Part shown: positions 43,859 to 54,746 of the stretch, in pieces
How positions within the stretch are numbered: the stretch's first letter is position 1
How the letters are laid out: every line of letters begins with the position of its first letter
Origin: Planctomycetaceae bacterium
GTDB taxonomy: Bacteria > Planctomycetota > Planctomycetia > Pirellulales > Pirellulaceae
NCBI GenBank assembly: GCA_024642205.1
Contig: JAHEBQ010000040.1
Location: 1-59,775 of the forward strand
Direction: 5' to 3'
DNA: 59,775 nt
Position numbers and translations under genes: made by a program
Notes under the pieces: generated by a model
Database searches by the model: none
The model's input: the letters and a program-made list of their open reading frames with translations, nothing else
What the model was told of the DNA's origin: nothing

Positions 43859-44872
43859 ATGTCTTCGCCAGCCCCCAATGCAAGTGTCGCCCAAGCGAGC
43901 CCGTCTTCCCGTGAAAGCCTGGAATTGTTACGTCACGTCTGGCTGCACGTGCATGTCCCCAAGGCGGGCGGGTCGACCCTGCGGCAGTTGATGAATCGAA
44001 ATTTCGGCACAGGTTTTTACAATTCGAATTCGCTGCTCGAAACCAAACAGTACACGCGAGACGACGTCAGCGAAATTGTACGTTGTCATCCCTGGGTCCA
44101 GTGCCTGAGTGATCACAAATTATCGTTTGATCTGCCTTTCGAGCACGAATACGCGCGAGTTTTTGCGCTCACTTATGTTCGCGATCCGGTGGAACGGTTC
44201 ATTTCGCGCTACTTTTTTCATCGTCACTTTGAAGAAGTCAACTGCATTGCGCAACGCCTGAGTTTTCGCGAATTCGCCAACGCCGAACTGGTCAAGCAGG
44301 AAGTACACCCGCAAACCAATAGTCAGATTTACTTCCTCAACGGGGGCCGCTCGTTCGACGACATGAAAGTGATTGATGACGCGTTGGCGACGGGAAGAGC
44401 ATTCCTGTTTCCGATCGAACGATTCGATGAATCGTGCATTTGCCTTGAGCAACTGTTTCCAACCGTGTTTTCGGATTTGTCCTATGTCCGGGCGAATGTT
44501 TCGAAGAAAGACGCGGAGATTTCGAAACAAGACAGGGAATTGGTCGATCGCTACTTGAAAATTGATTACCCGGTCTTTGAAAAAGCGGATCGGTTTCTCG
44601 ACGAAACCCTGGACCGCGCATTTTCCTCAGATGATCTTCGCGACTCGGCCCTCTCAGCGTTCAAGGAACGCTGTGCTCGCCGGTATCACAATTTCTACCC
44701 ACCCGTCGCTCCTGGCGAGCCTGTCCCGCCGGTCGGGACCATTCCGACGTTTCCGCCGCCGGCAACACCGACTCCACCCTCTTCCCACGACCCCAACTTT
44801 CCGGACCAACGCGTCGAAACCAAGCCGACCGCAGAAACGCTTGAATCCAGACCAACCGACCCGCCGATGTGA
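43859..44872 (+). CDS. Sulfotransferase family protein with Pro-rich tail
   Basis: 337 residues. The PAPS 5'-phosphosulfate loop 'LHVHVPKAGGSTLRQLMNRN' is near residue 30 and the 3'-phosphate motif 'ALTYVRDPVERFISRYFFHR' near 100, the two marks of the Sulfotransfer_2 (heparan-sulfate-type) fold. The last 55 residues are Pro/Thr-rich and probably disordered. Such enzymes move sulfate from PAPS to a carbohydrate; the acceptor is unknown. ATG at 43859, starting 118 bp after the 17-bp repeat array. No signal peptide, so it would act in the cytoplasm. Confidence 0.85.
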   Translation: MSSPAPNASVAQASPSSRESLELLRHVWLHVHVPKAGGSTLRQLMNRNFGTGFYNSNSLLETKQYTRDDVSEIVRCHPWVQCLSDHKLSFDLPFEHEYARVFALTYVRDPVERFISRYFFHRHFEEVNCIAQRLSFREFANAELVKQEVHPQTNSQIYFLNGGRSFDDMKVIDDALATGRAFLFPIERFDESCICLEQLFPTVFSDLSYVRANVSKKDAEISKQDRELVDRYLKIDYPVFEKADRFLDETLDRAFSSDDLRDSALSAFKERCARRYHNFYPPVAPGEPVPPVGTIPTFPPPATPTPPSSHDPNFPDQRVETKPTAETLESRPTDPPM

Positions 44873-45069
44873 ATGGCATCCGGGACAGAATGCGACGGCC
44901 TTTAACGCTGGCCATGTTCCGGGATACAAAGGGACGGTTTTGTCTGTGATCGACGCGCCGGACGCTTGTTTCAGTGTGCCAGCAACCGCGACCGGTACCC
45001 AAGTGTTGCGACGGCCGGTTTTACCAGGAGATGTTTCCGCCACGGTTGAAGGATAACCGTCCAATTCAG

Positions 45070-46095
45070 CTAAAAACCCATGCCCTTCGTCCGGGTCTTG
45101 ACCTTGCAAATGCGATCGCTCGACGTAATGAACAACGTCGTTCCGTCTTCCCCGAACGTGCAGTTGGCGGTCGGTTTTCCCATCAGGATTCGGCCCAGCA
45201 GCTTGCCTGAGGAAGAAATGACCAACACGCCTCCCGGACCGGTCGCCCAGAGATTGCCATTCGCATCGACGCACATTCCGTCAGGCATGCCGGGATCGCC
45301 TTTTTCGGCAAACTCAATGCTGTTGAACAGCAGCCTGCCATTCTCAACCGTCGTCCCGTCTTCCTGGAGGGCATAGGCGTTATAAATCGGGGCAGGGCGG
45401 TGTGACTGCGCTACGTAAAGTGTCTTTTCGTCTGGAGAGAGTCCAATGCCATTGGGACGCTCCAACTCCCTGGTCAGCAATGTGATTTTTCCGTCGGTCC
45501 CGCAACGATAAACGCCACAGAAATCAATTTCGCGTTTTGTCTGATCGCGAAGTCCGTACGGCGGATCGGTGAAATAGATGTCGCCGTTGGAGTGGATCAC
45601 CAGATCGTTCGGGCTGTTAAATCGCTTGCCGTCGAATCTGTCCGCCAACGTTGTTTTGGTTCCGTCTTTTTCCAAGCGGTAGATGCGGCGGTTACCATGG
45701 TCGCAAACAACCAATCGTCCCTGGGCGTCCGTCGTCAGCCCGTTGGAACCTGGTTCCTTCTCTCCGTTTTCACCATCAAAGCCGCTGGGTTCCATAAAAA
45801 TGGCCGGGCCTGTTTTCGGACTCCATTGGTGAATCCTGTTTTTGGGAACGTCAGAAAAAAGCAGGTACCCGCCGGATTTGATCCAGACAGGACCTTCCGA
45901 CCATTGATAGCCCGTCGTAAGGACTTCGATTTTTTCGTTCTTGTCGATCAGGTCTTCCAACGCCGGATCAAGCTGCTCAATGCTGCCGACGATCTGCTTT
46001 TCTTTTTTTTCGCCGGAACTCCCCTGTTGGGCGATCGCTTGCGTTGCAAGTGTGGAATAACACACGACAGCAATAATCAACTGAAAGCGTAACAT
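45070..46095 (-). CDS. Secreted SMP-30/gluconolactonase/LRE-family protein
   Basis: About 341 residues from the ATG at 46095, which has AAGGA 7 bases upstream; the frame from 46119 adds eight residues with no ribosome site. A signal peptide ('FQLIIAVVCYSTLATQAIAQ') leads to a six-bladed propeller with 'GYQWSEGPVWIKSGGYLLFS' (metal Glu), 'FNSPNDLVIHSNGDIYFTDP' (Asn/Asp), 'RPNGIGLSPDEKTLYVAQSH' and 'GMPDGMCVDANGNLWAT' (Asp), which place all ligands of the divalent metal. Lactone hydrolysis is the known activity of the family. The physiological substrate is unknown. Confidence 0.9.
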   Translation of the reverse strand: MLRFQLIIAVVCYSTLATQAIAQQGSSGEKKEKQIVGSIEQLDPALEDLIDKNEKIEVLTTGYQWSEGPVWIKSGGYLLFSDVPKNRIHQWSPKTGPAIFMEPSGFDGENGEKEPGSNGLTTDAQGRLVVCDHGNRRIYRLEKDGTKTTLADRFDGKRFNSPNDLVIHSNGDIYFTDPPYGLRDQTKREIDFCGVYRCGTDGKITLLTRELERPNGIGLSPDEKTLYVAQSHRPAPIYNAYALQEDGTTVENGRLLFNSIEFAEKGDPGMPDGMCVDANGNLWATGPGGVLVISSSGKLLGRILMGKPTANCTFGEDGTTLFITSSDRICKVKTRTKGMGF

Positions 46096-46238
46096 CCAAG
46101 TTCCTTTTTGGTTCATCAAGATTTATGCACAGCATCGGTTTCCGGAGTTAATCTAACAAACCAATTTCAACTCGACGACAAGGTTAATCAGAAAATCCAA
46201 CTTAACCTGCCAGGGGCATTTGCATGGGTGATGGAACT

Positions 46239-48872
46239 TCATTCCCCGGTTGTCACAGGACGTTTTCGCCACATTCCAATCAACATGCCAAAACCAAGAA
46301 TCGACCAACTGCATCCGCTGAGCCAGGCTCCCATCCAAAACTCACGCGGGCGATAGACGAATTCGACTTCGAATTGACCCGGGCTGGGAAATGGCAACAG
46401 GAACGTGTTGATAAATCCGACACCTCCCGACAACAACCAGTCGTTCAACTCGATCAACTTTTCACGTCGCACGTCGCCGGTTGCCAGATTTTTCACCTTG
46501 ACTTTCCAGCCATGATCTACCGGGGCGAAGTAAGCCAGTACTTGGGGTCGATCCGTCGACACCTGCGCCACGAACCGGTTGTTTTCAAATTCAATAATCC
46601 GGCAGTCCCGTTCGGCAGATCGAGTCATCGTTCGTGCCGAATCCTCACGCCACAAACATCGCGGGTGACGCGTTCCGCTGGTTTCCGTCAATGGATCAAA
46701 TTCAAACATCCAATCGATCGGCAACGCGGACCCAACGGCTAGCTTTGGCTGAAACGCCTTGATTTCCAATACCCCGTTGTCATTGATTTCAAACGAACCA
46801 TGAAACATCTTGAGAATGATGGACTGGTTCCCATTGGCCAAACCCGCATCCTGACGATACCATTCAAACGATTCCAGAAACGCTTGATAAGTCGCCGGCC
46901 AAATCGAACTGAAACTGCCCAACAGGACGACGTTTTCGCCGAGATGGTGTTTGGGATGGAGTGTCTCACGTTGCCAGGCCACGATTTCCGCCAGACGTTG
47001 CTCTGAACTTTGACGCTCCCATGCAACGGGCTCAAAGTGGTCAAACGTACTTCGGTAAACTCGAAGCGGCTCTGCTCCAGTGATGGCCGAATGCAACTCC
47101 TCCAGCCGGGTTGCGACTGGATTGGCATTCTCGAAAACCGACGCATCTATGACTGGAACAAGCCAGCGGTTGGAGATTGTAATATCCAGCGCAGCGATCA
47201 CCACCAACAGCGTGGACAATCGCTGGATCCACTGGCTTCGATTTTCGGTGGCGTGTTTTTCCAACCGCTGGATCGCGAGCACCAGGACAAGACTACTCGC
47301 CCCGATGGTGAAGGATTGAACCAGGCTTGCACGGAAACTGTCCGATGCACCTGCGAGATCAAAAGGCCCAAACAGTGAATCAGGAACCATGTCTGCCATC
47401 CAGGATTCAACCAGGGAATTGAATCCGACCAGCCCGCAAAGGGTCAGACTGCCGAAGCCCAGGATGGCCCATAACACTCGACGCAGGTGAGCGGCCCGAA
47501 AATTAACGCCTGCCAAAACCGAGAGTGCCAAGCTCGCAACCAGAAAAAGCTTCGCTGGATACCGAAACGAAAAATATTGCGGCAATAACATATTCATCAA
47601 CCAGTACAGCCCACCGACTTGGGGACCCAGTTGCGTTTGCCCGCCAAGCGCAGGGAAAGTCTCGATGGCCAGCCAGACGAAGCCATACCATCCGAAGGAC
47701 CCAAGCATGAAGAAGAAAAACAGGAAAGTCAGCCAAACCTGTTTTCGTTTTCGACCCCAAAATCGGAATCCCAGCACTCCCCACAGTACCGTCACCAGGC
47801 CGGCATAAAGCGATGGAACCCAAACGCGGTCTGCACCGGCCAGGCCACTGGTCCATCTCTGATGGCGCGGAAATGGTTTTCCCGAAAAATTCGGCCAAAA
47901 CAGTTCGAGCAAAGACCATGGTGGCTGGCTGAACTGATACGAATGTTCCGCCGTTGCTGTCGGATCTCCCAGCAACGCGTCTTCCACCGCGGCAACGTCG
48001 CCGTTTCGCTCAAGTGCGGCCCACGCCTGATACACATTGGCTGGCACGGAAAGATTCGTTCTTTCGCTGAGCCTGGACCAACCGAAAGTCGGTAAAAGTT
48101 GAATCGCAGCAAGCACACAGGTAACAACAATCATCGCAGCGACACGCGATCCCATCACAGTCAGCCAGAGAAATTCGCTGTTCCCAATCGGATGTAATGC
48201 CTTACGTCGGCGGCGAAACCGTCGAAAGAACTGACCCGCAACCGTCGCAACGGCGATCAAGCCAACGTGGTACACCATTTGGGGATCCCCACCGAGGATC
48301 ATCAAGGCGCAGGCAACTCCAGCCGCAACCGCCCAGCGTAATTGACCGGTGACGATCATTTTCCAGACACAGCACAGGGCAAATGGGAGCCACGCCGCGC
48401 TGACCAGGTAGATCACATTGGTGACCTGAAACAAAACACTTCCACCAAATGCAAATGAAAATGCGGCCAGGGTTGATCCTCCGCGGTTGGCCCGCAATGT
48501 CCGCGAAAACCAATAGGCACCGGCAGCCGCCAGCGGCACATGCATCGCCAAATAAATTCCATACCGAGCGGGATAGCTGAGAAACCGACAAAAGAACACC
48601 AACTTGCCCGGATAGAAAACACTGGAGGTGCCATCGGCGACGACGGGCATTCCGAAGTTACAAAATGGATTCCAAAGCGGGATCTCGCCGGCAGCCCATT
48701 GTGCGTCGATCCACTTGAATAACGGGTAATACAAGTAAGCAGAATCGCGAAAGCCAATGACTTTCTCGCCCGTCATCACCGGCCAGAAGATCCAAAGCCA
48801 CGTGGCACCGATCAAGAGAGCCGGCCAATACCGCGCGAAAAGGGATTCATGTGTTGGCTCAGGCTTGCTCAC
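46239..48872 (-). CDS. YfhO-like large polytopic membrane protein
   Basis: 877 residues with about 12 hydrophobic helices in the first 560 residues and a soluble extracytoplasmic domain (about 590-830), then a last helix. The start 'ALLIGATWLWIFWPVMTGEK' followed by 'RDSAYLYYPLFKWIDAQWAA', 'GEIPLWNPFCNFGMPVVADG' fits the YfhO/GT-C-type family, in which an acidic motif after helix 1 is part of the catalytic site of lipid-linked sugar transferases. It may therefore glycosylate a cell-surface polymer, but the donor and acceptor are unknown. ATG at 48872; divergent from the glutamate-synthase-like gene. Confidence 0.75.
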   Translation of the reverse strand: MSKPEPTHESLFARYWPALLIGATWLWIFWPVMTGEKVIGFRDSAYLYYPLFKWIDAQWAAGEIPLWNPFCNFGMPVVADGTSSVFYPGKLVFFCRFLSYPARYGIYLAMHVPLAAAGAYWFSRTLRANRGGSTLAAFSFAFGGSVLFQVTNVIYLVSAAWLPFALCCVWKMIVTGQLRWAVAAGVACALMILGGDPQMVYHVGLIAVATVAGQFFRRFRRRRKALHPIGNSEFLWLTVMGSRVAAMIVVTCVLAAIQLLPTFGWSRLSERTNLSVPANVYQAWAALERNGDVAAVEDALLGDPTATAEHSYQFSQPPWSLLELFWPNFSGKPFPRHQRWTSGLAGADRVWVPSLYAGLVTVLWGVLGFRFWGRKRKQVWLTFLFFFFMLGSFGWYGFVWLAIETFPALGGQTQLGPQVGGLYWLMNMLLPQYFSFRYPAKLFLVASLALSVLAGVNFRAAHLRRVLWAILGFGSLTLCGLVGFNSLVESWMADMVPDSLFGPFDLAGASDSFRASLVQSFTIGASSLVLVLAIQRLEKHATENRSQWIQRLSTLLVVIAALDITISNRWLVPVIDASVFENANPVATRLEELHSAITGAEPLRVYRSTFDHFEPVAWERQSSEQRLAEIVAWQRETLHPKHHLGENVVLLGSFSSIWPATYQAFLESFEWYRQDAGLANGNQSIILKMFHGSFEINDNGVLEIKAFQPKLAVGSALPIDWMFEFDPLTETSGTRHPRCLWREDSARTMTRSAERDCRIIEFENNRFVAQVSTDRPQVLAYFAPVDHGWKVKVKNLATGDVRREKLIELNDWLLSGGVGFINTFLLPFPSPGQFEVEFVYRPREFWMGAWLSGCSWSILGFGMLIGMWRKRPVTTGE

Positions 48873-49112
48873 AATTAATATCCTATCTGGAGAATCGATC
48901 CGGTACGACCAGTGGGCACGACGCTGAATCAGGTCGGCAAAATACTACTGGTCGGAAAAGAAAGACTGGTCCCGGAACCTTCATTTACCGTTTTCCCACG
49001 ATCCTTTCGATGATGAATTGGGGCCCGTTGTTCCTCCCAAGTAGATTGCGACGTCGCTCCGCGGTTAGAATAACAACTACGGTAACAGGTTGGCGTCCAA
49101 CTGGAGATTCAA

Positions 49113-50657
49113 GTGGGTTGGTTGATTGCTTTAGGAATTGTCCTGTTGATCGTCATTCTGTTGGCGGTTTATGATTTGCTTCAAACAAGGTATTCGATCC
49201 TTCGAAACTTTCCTGTCATCGGCCATGGCCGGTATTTGCTCGAAGAGCTGGGTCCCAAGCTTCGCCAGTACATCATTGCCGGAAATAACGAAGAGCGACC
49301 ATTCACTCGCGACCAACGCCACTGGGTCTACCGCTCAGCCAATAACGAAAACAATTATTTCGGGTTCGGAACGGACAATGATCTTGAGCAATCCTCCGGA
49401 TACCTGATCATCAAACAGTCAACATTTCCGGTTTTCGATGCTCAACCGGGCGACCCCAATTACGATCCGAAGTATCGAATTCCTGCGGCCAAAATCGTGG
49501 GTGGCCCACGTGGTCGGCGGGGGGCGTTTCGCCCTTCATCGATCGTCAATGTTTCGGCGATGAGCTACGGCTCGCTTTCGGCTGCCGCGGTCGAAGCCAT
49601 CAACCGTGGCTGCAAACTCGCTGGTTGCCTGCAAAATACGGGAGAAGGCGGTATTTCGTCCTACCACCAACATGGCGGCGAATTGATTTGGCAGTTGGGA
49701 ACTGGCTACTTCGGCGCGAGATTGCCCAATGGCCGGTTCGATGAAAAACGGTTTGTCGAAACCTGCGACCAGTTCCCGGTTAGCGCCATCGAAGTGAAAC
49801 TCAGTCAGGGAGCAAAGCCTGGCCGAGGGGGTTTGCTACCGGCCAGCAAGGTCACGGAAGAGATCGCCCAGATCCGCGGAATTGAAGTCGGTCAGAGTTG
49901 CCTTTCTCCCAACTCGCATGTTGAATTTTCGAACGCCGACCAGTTGCTCGATTTCGTGGAACGGCTTGCTGATCTATCGGGATTGCCGGTTGGGATCAAA
50001 TCCGCTGTCGGCGAGCTGAATTTTTGGCGCGATCTTGTTTCGCTGATGAGGCAAGGCGATCGCGGCGTCGATTTCGTGACCGTCGATGGAGGTGAGGGAG
50101 GAACCGGTGCGGCACCGCTTACTTTCTCGGACCATGTGTCGCTCCCGTTCAAGATGGGATTCGCACGCGTGTTTCGGGAATTTGCGGAATCAGGGCTGCA
50201 TGAAAAAGTCGTTTTTGTTGGCTCCGGAAAACTTGGCTTTCCCGAAGAAGCAATCCTGGCGATGGCGATGGGCTGCGACATGATCAATGTTGCCCGCGAA
50301 GCCATGCTCTCCATCGGATGCATCCAGGCTCAGGTTTGCCATACCGGAAAATGTCCGACCGGAGTCGCGACACAAAACAAATGGTTGATGCGGGGCCTTG
50401 ATCCGACGGACAAAGCTGCCAGACTTGCCAACTATGTCATCGCGTTGCGAAAAGAAATCCTGCAGTTGTGTCATGCCTGTGGCTCCCAACACCCGGCGAT
50501 CGTCACGACCGATAGTTTTGAAATCCTGAACGAGGGCTTTCAGTCGCGCAGCGTGAACGAATGTTTTCGGTTGCAGGGCATCGAGACGGTACCCAGCGAA
50601 GCGGATCGAAAGGCGATTGTCGATCTGATGAACCAACTGTCCGGGGTTTCCCATTAA
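49113..50657 (+). CDS. Membrane-anchored FMN-binding glutamate-synthase-like protein
   Basis: 514 residues, GTG start. An N-terminal transmembrane helix (WLIALGIVLLIVILLAVYDL) precedes the FMN/Fe-S barrel of the glutamate synthase central and FMN domain. 'FRPSSIVNVSAMSYGSLSAA', 'CLQNTGEGGISSYHQHGGEL', 'KLSQGAKPGRGGLLPASKVT', 'VTVDGGEGGTGAAPLTFSDH' and the [3Fe-4S] Cys set in 'CIQAQVCHTGKCPTGVATQN' are clear. No amidotransferase domain and no GltD-like subunit is nearby, so it is the stand-alone type, whose reaction is not established. It may use glutamate/ammonia or serve another FMN role. Confidence 0.9.
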   Translation: MGWLIALGIVLLIVILLAVYDLLQTRYSILRNFPVIGHGRYLLEELGPKLRQYIIAGNNEERPFTRDQRHWVYRSANNENNYFGFGTDNDLEQSSGYLIIKQSTFPVFDAQPGDPNYDPKYRIPAAKIVGGPRGRRGAFRPSSIVNVSAMSYGSLSAAAVEAINRGCKLAGCLQNTGEGGISSYHQHGGELIWQLGTGYFGARLPNGRFDEKRFVETCDQFPVSAIEVKLSQGAKPGRGGLLPASKVTEEIAQIRGIEVGQSCLSPNSHVEFSNADQLLDFVERLADLSGLPVGIKSAVGELNFWRDLVSLMRQGDRGVDFVTVDGGEGGTGAAPLTFSDHVSLPFKMGFARVFREFAESGLHEKVVFVGSGKLGFPEEAILAMAMGCDMINVAREAMLSIGCIQAQVCHTGKCPTGVATQNKWLMRGLDPTDKAARLANYVIALRKEILQLCHACGSQHPAIVTTDSFEILNEGFQSRSVNECFRLQGIETVPSEADRKAIVDLMNQLSGVSH

Positions 50658-50834
50658 CATCGTCAAGGCCCGGTTTCCGATGGAAGGGCGTCGCGCAGAT
50701 GAAAATGCGAATCCGTCTTGAATCGTCGGATCATGAACCGCCATTCCGGCGAACTGGCGAACCTGGAAAACGGTGCTGGAAACTGTGCTGACAAGTCATC
50801 GCATCGAGTCCGTTTGAAACCCGCTGGCCGAAAC

Positions 50835-50930
50835 AACCGAATCAACAACCGAATCAACAACCGAATCAACAACCGAATCAACAACCGAATCAACAACCGA
50901 ATCAACAGCCGAATCAACAACCGAATCAAC
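50835..50930 (+). repeat. Tandem array, eight 12-bp units
   Basis: Eight copies of AACCGAATCAAC run without gaps, with one A-to-G change in unit 7. The period is a multiple of three, so each frame gives a four-residue repeat; the frame of the downstream gene reads Thr-Glu-Ser-Thr. No ATG, GTG or TTG lies upstream of it before the stop at 50815, so it is not an N-terminal extension of that gene unless a rare CTG is used. The array ends 16 bp before the inositol monophosphatase start and occupies its likely leader. Confidence 0.95.
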
Positions 50931-50946
50931 CACTGGATCAGACGCG

Positions 50947-51750
50947 ATGACAGACTCCCTGGAATTGGCAACGGCAATTTTGGCGGCCAGAGCCGGCGAA
51001 TCAGTTCTTTCAACGTACTTTGCGGACCTTGCATCGGCAGGAATCCAAACCAAAACCACCAACGAAGGATATCAGGGCATCATCACCCAGGCGGATATCG
51101 AAGCCGAACGTGCGGTGGTCACGGAAATACGCAGATCGTTTTCCAACCATCGTTTTCTTGCCGAGGAAGAGCACTCGTCGACCCCCAACGCGGAGCATCT
51201 ATGGATCATCGACCCGCTCGATGGCACCAATAATTTCGCTCACGGCATTCCCCACTTTGCCGTCTCGGTGGCCTACTATCAAAACGGCCGAGCCCAATGC
51301 GGCGTCGTCTTGAACCCCTGCACAGGCGACCTGTTTACGGCCGAGCGGGGTAGGGGGGCGTGGTGGAACGGGGTCCTGGTCGCTGTCAACCAACACCAGT
51401 CGCTCAGCGAAACCATGATCGCTGTAGGTTTTTACTACGATCGGGGGGCGATGATGAAATCGACACTGCGAGCCATCGAGGCGCTGTTCGAGCAGGAGAT
51501 TCACGGGATCAGGCGATTCGGTACTGCGGCGCTGGACATCGTCCAGGTCGGCTTGGGGCGATTTGGCGGATACTTTGAGTATCAACTGTCGCCGTGGGAC
51601 TTTGCGGCGGCCCGGTTGTTTCTGGAAGAGGCCGGCGGAACGATCACGACGTGCACCGGCAACGAATTGCCATTGGAAAAAACTTCCATCCTGGCCAGCA
51701 ACTCGAGACTGCATCCGGCCTTGCTGGAAATCGTCTCGAAGTTCAACTAA
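50947..51750 (+). CDS. Inositol monophosphatase family protein
   Basis: 267 residues. Motifs in order: 'ITQADIEAERAVVTEIRRSF', metal Glu in 'FLAEEEHSS', 'IIDPLDGTNNFAHGIPHFAV' (D-P-L-D-G-T), and 'SPWDFAAARLFLEEAGGTIT' (W-D). These hold every metal ligand of the family, which dephosphorylates inositol-1-phosphate, or sugar bisphosphates or PAP in other members. The substrate is not determined. ATG at 50947, 16 bp after the 12-bp repeat array; no Shine-Dalgarno seen. It converges on atpC with 39 bp between the stops. Confidence 0.9.
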   Translation: MTDSLELATAILAARAGESVLSTYFADLASAGIQTKTTNEGYQGIITQADIEAERAVVTEIRRSFSNHRFLAEEEHSSTPNAEHLWIIDPLDGTNNFAHGIPHFAVSVAYYQNGRAQCGVVLNPCTGDLFTAERGRGAWWNGVLVAVNQHQSLSETMIAVGFYYDRGAMMKSTLRAIEALFEQEIHGIRRFGTAALDIVQVGLGRFGGYFEYQLSPWDFAAARLFLEEAGGTITTCTGNELPLEKTSILASNSRLHPALLEIVSKFN

Positions 51751-51789
51751 TTGCCAACCGGTACCAATCAGGTTCGAATCGAAATCCAA

Positions 51790-52185
51790 CTACGATTTTT
51801 CCGCCATGTGGATTTGTGCCCGCGCCTGGGCAATCGACTTTTGTTTCATCTCGGCCAGGACGGGGGTCGTTGCCGATTCGTTTTCAGCGGCTTCCAATGC
51901 CGCGCGGGCCGCGGCAACGTCAATTTCGCTGGCTGGAATGCTACGACCTGTCAGTACGGAAACGACATTACTTTCAACTTGAACGTTGCCGCCATCCACG
52001 TAATACCGTTCTTCGCTGGAACCGGCGCGAATCCGCAACTCCCCGGGGCCAAGCCGCCCGATCATCGGGGCGTGGTTTGCCAAAATCCCAGCTTCTCCGT
52101 CAATCAATGGAACTGTGACCGCGTCGACCATTTGGTCGAGCGTGGTTTGTTCAGGTGTGACGATGATGAGTTGTATTTGTCCCAT
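51790..52185 (-). CDS. atpC: ATP synthase F1 subunit epsilon
   Basis: 131 residues: beta-sandwich opening 'IIVTPEQTTLDQMVDAVTVP', 'IDGEAGILANHAPMIGRLGP' (the family GExGxLxxHAPxxxxL) and a C-terminal helical hairpin ('DVAAARAALEAAENES'). Central-stalk subunit that contacts gamma and the c-ring and can inhibit hydrolysis. Last gene of the operon, 2 bp after atpD. No intrinsic terminator was seen between it and the convergent phosphatase gene. Confidence 0.95.
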   Translation of the reverse strand: MGQIQLIIVTPEQTTLDQMVDAVTVPLIDGEAGILANHAPMIGRLGPGELRIRAGSSEERYYVDGGNVQVESNVVSVLTGRSIPASEIDVAAARAALEAAENESATTPVLAEMKQKSIAQARAQIHMAEKS

Positions 52186-52187
52186 GA

Positions 52188-53630
<1,443 letters not shown>

Positions 53631-53734
53631 TTAACAGTGTTCAATTTTAGTTTGGTTGGTTGGTTTCCGAGTTTCGAAGTTTCGAAGTTTCAGATTTCAG
53701 AAATTTCTTGGAACGCCGTATTCGGCCGGAATGG

Positions 53735-54628
53735 TTAGCCTTCCAATGCCTCAACGCCCCCGATGACTTCCATGATTTCACCCGTAATCTGAGATTGACG
53801 GGCACGGTTATAGGTCCGAGAAAGCATCTTGATCATCTCATTCGCGTTTTCGGTTGCACTTTTCATCGCAATCATTCGTGCCACCTGTTCGCTGACCGCC
53901 GCGTCGAGGAAACACTTAAACAGTTTGGTTTTGAAGCTTGCCGGAACGATTTCTTCCAAAACACTTTCCGCAGAGGGAACGAACTCGTACAGCGACACCA
54001 GGCCATTGGCGACGTCGGGATCGACCGGCGTGTCGGCTCCCTCGATTTTCCCCAACGGCAACAGCGTTTCATTGACGATCACCTGTTTGGCAACGGAGAT
54101 AAACTTGGTGTAAGTCACATCCAGCCGATGAAGGTTTCCCGCCGCATATTCCCGCAAGTATCGATCGGCAATGGCCTCGACGTCCAGAAACTGGGGCTGA
54201 TCGTCGAATTGCGTGAACGACTCGTCGATTGCAATTTCACGGAACTTGAATCCGGAAATACCCCGCTTTCCGCTGACCTCCAGCCGCACGTTGGGAATGC
54301 CTTGAATCAATTCCTCGCGTGTTTTGACGCCCATCCGCATGGCGTTTCCGTTGTATCCTCCGCAGAGGCCACGGTTACCGGTCAGTACCAACAGCGTTGC
54401 CTGACTGGTTTCGTCCGGAGCTTCCAGGAGCGGGTGAGAGACTTCTAATCCAGCTCGGGCCAAATCGGAAACCACGGCCGTGATTCGCCTGGTATAGTCA
54501 TTGGCGGCCGTGGCACGATCCATCGCTTTCTTGAACCGCGCCGTCGCGATCAGCTCCATGGTTCGCGTAATCTTTTTGATGTTGCGAATGGATTTGCGAC
54601 GTTTGTCGAGTGCTCTGGCGTTGGCCAT
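53735..54628 (-). CDS. atpG: ATP synthase F1 subunit gamma
   Basis: 297 residues. Rotor shaft: N-terminal coil 'RKSIRNIKKITRTMELIATA', the middle 'LVLTGNRGLCGGYNGNAMRM' segment (the family SDRGLCGG), and the C-terminal coil 'SATENANEMIKMLSRTYNRA' then 'RQSQITGEIMEVIGG'. These termini form the coiled coil inside the alpha3-beta3 head. No obvious inserted regulatory segment with cysteines of the chloroplast type was seen. Confidence 0.96.
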   Translation of the reverse strand: MANARALDKRRKSIRNIKKITRTMELIATARFKKAMDRATAANDYTRRITAVVSDLARAGLEVSHPLLEAPDETSQATLLVLTGNRGLCGGYNGNAMRMGVKTREELIQGIPNVRLEVSGKRGISGFKFREIAIDESFTQFDDQPQFLDVEAIADRYLREYAAGNLHRLDVTYTKFISVAKQVIVNETLLPLGKIEGADTPVDPDVANGLVSLYEFVPSAESVLEEIVPASFKTKLFKCFLDAAVSEQVARMIAMKSATENANEMIKMLSRTYNRARQSQITGEIMEVIGGVEALEG

Positions 54629-54746
54629 TTTTCAAATGCGGAATTCGGAATACCGAGAGGGGAACAAAATCCGTGACTCAACTGGCTTCCAACTCCGTCC
54701 TTTCCTGTGGCTTTTTCTACTTGTACTTCTGAGTGACCATCGTTCG

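Noticed and set aside
43286..43883. Three overlapping minus-strand ORFs with Ser-Arg-Gly-rich repeats
   Set aside because: They only exist because the 17-bp array has no stop codon in any minus-strand frame. All three frames give the same repeat, and one runs into cysE on the opposite strand.
44873..45069. Continuation of the sulfotransferase or a separate small gene
   Set aside because: The sulfotransferase ends with TGA at 44872 and no frame in the remaining 197 bp has protein-like features.
50663..51062. Minus-strand ORFs with Leu-Ile-Arg or Ser-Val-Val-Asp repeats, and a Thr-Glu-Ser-Thr N-terminal extension of the phosphatase
   Set aside because: All are translations of the 12-bp array. 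The extension has no ATG, GTG or TTG before the stop at 50815.
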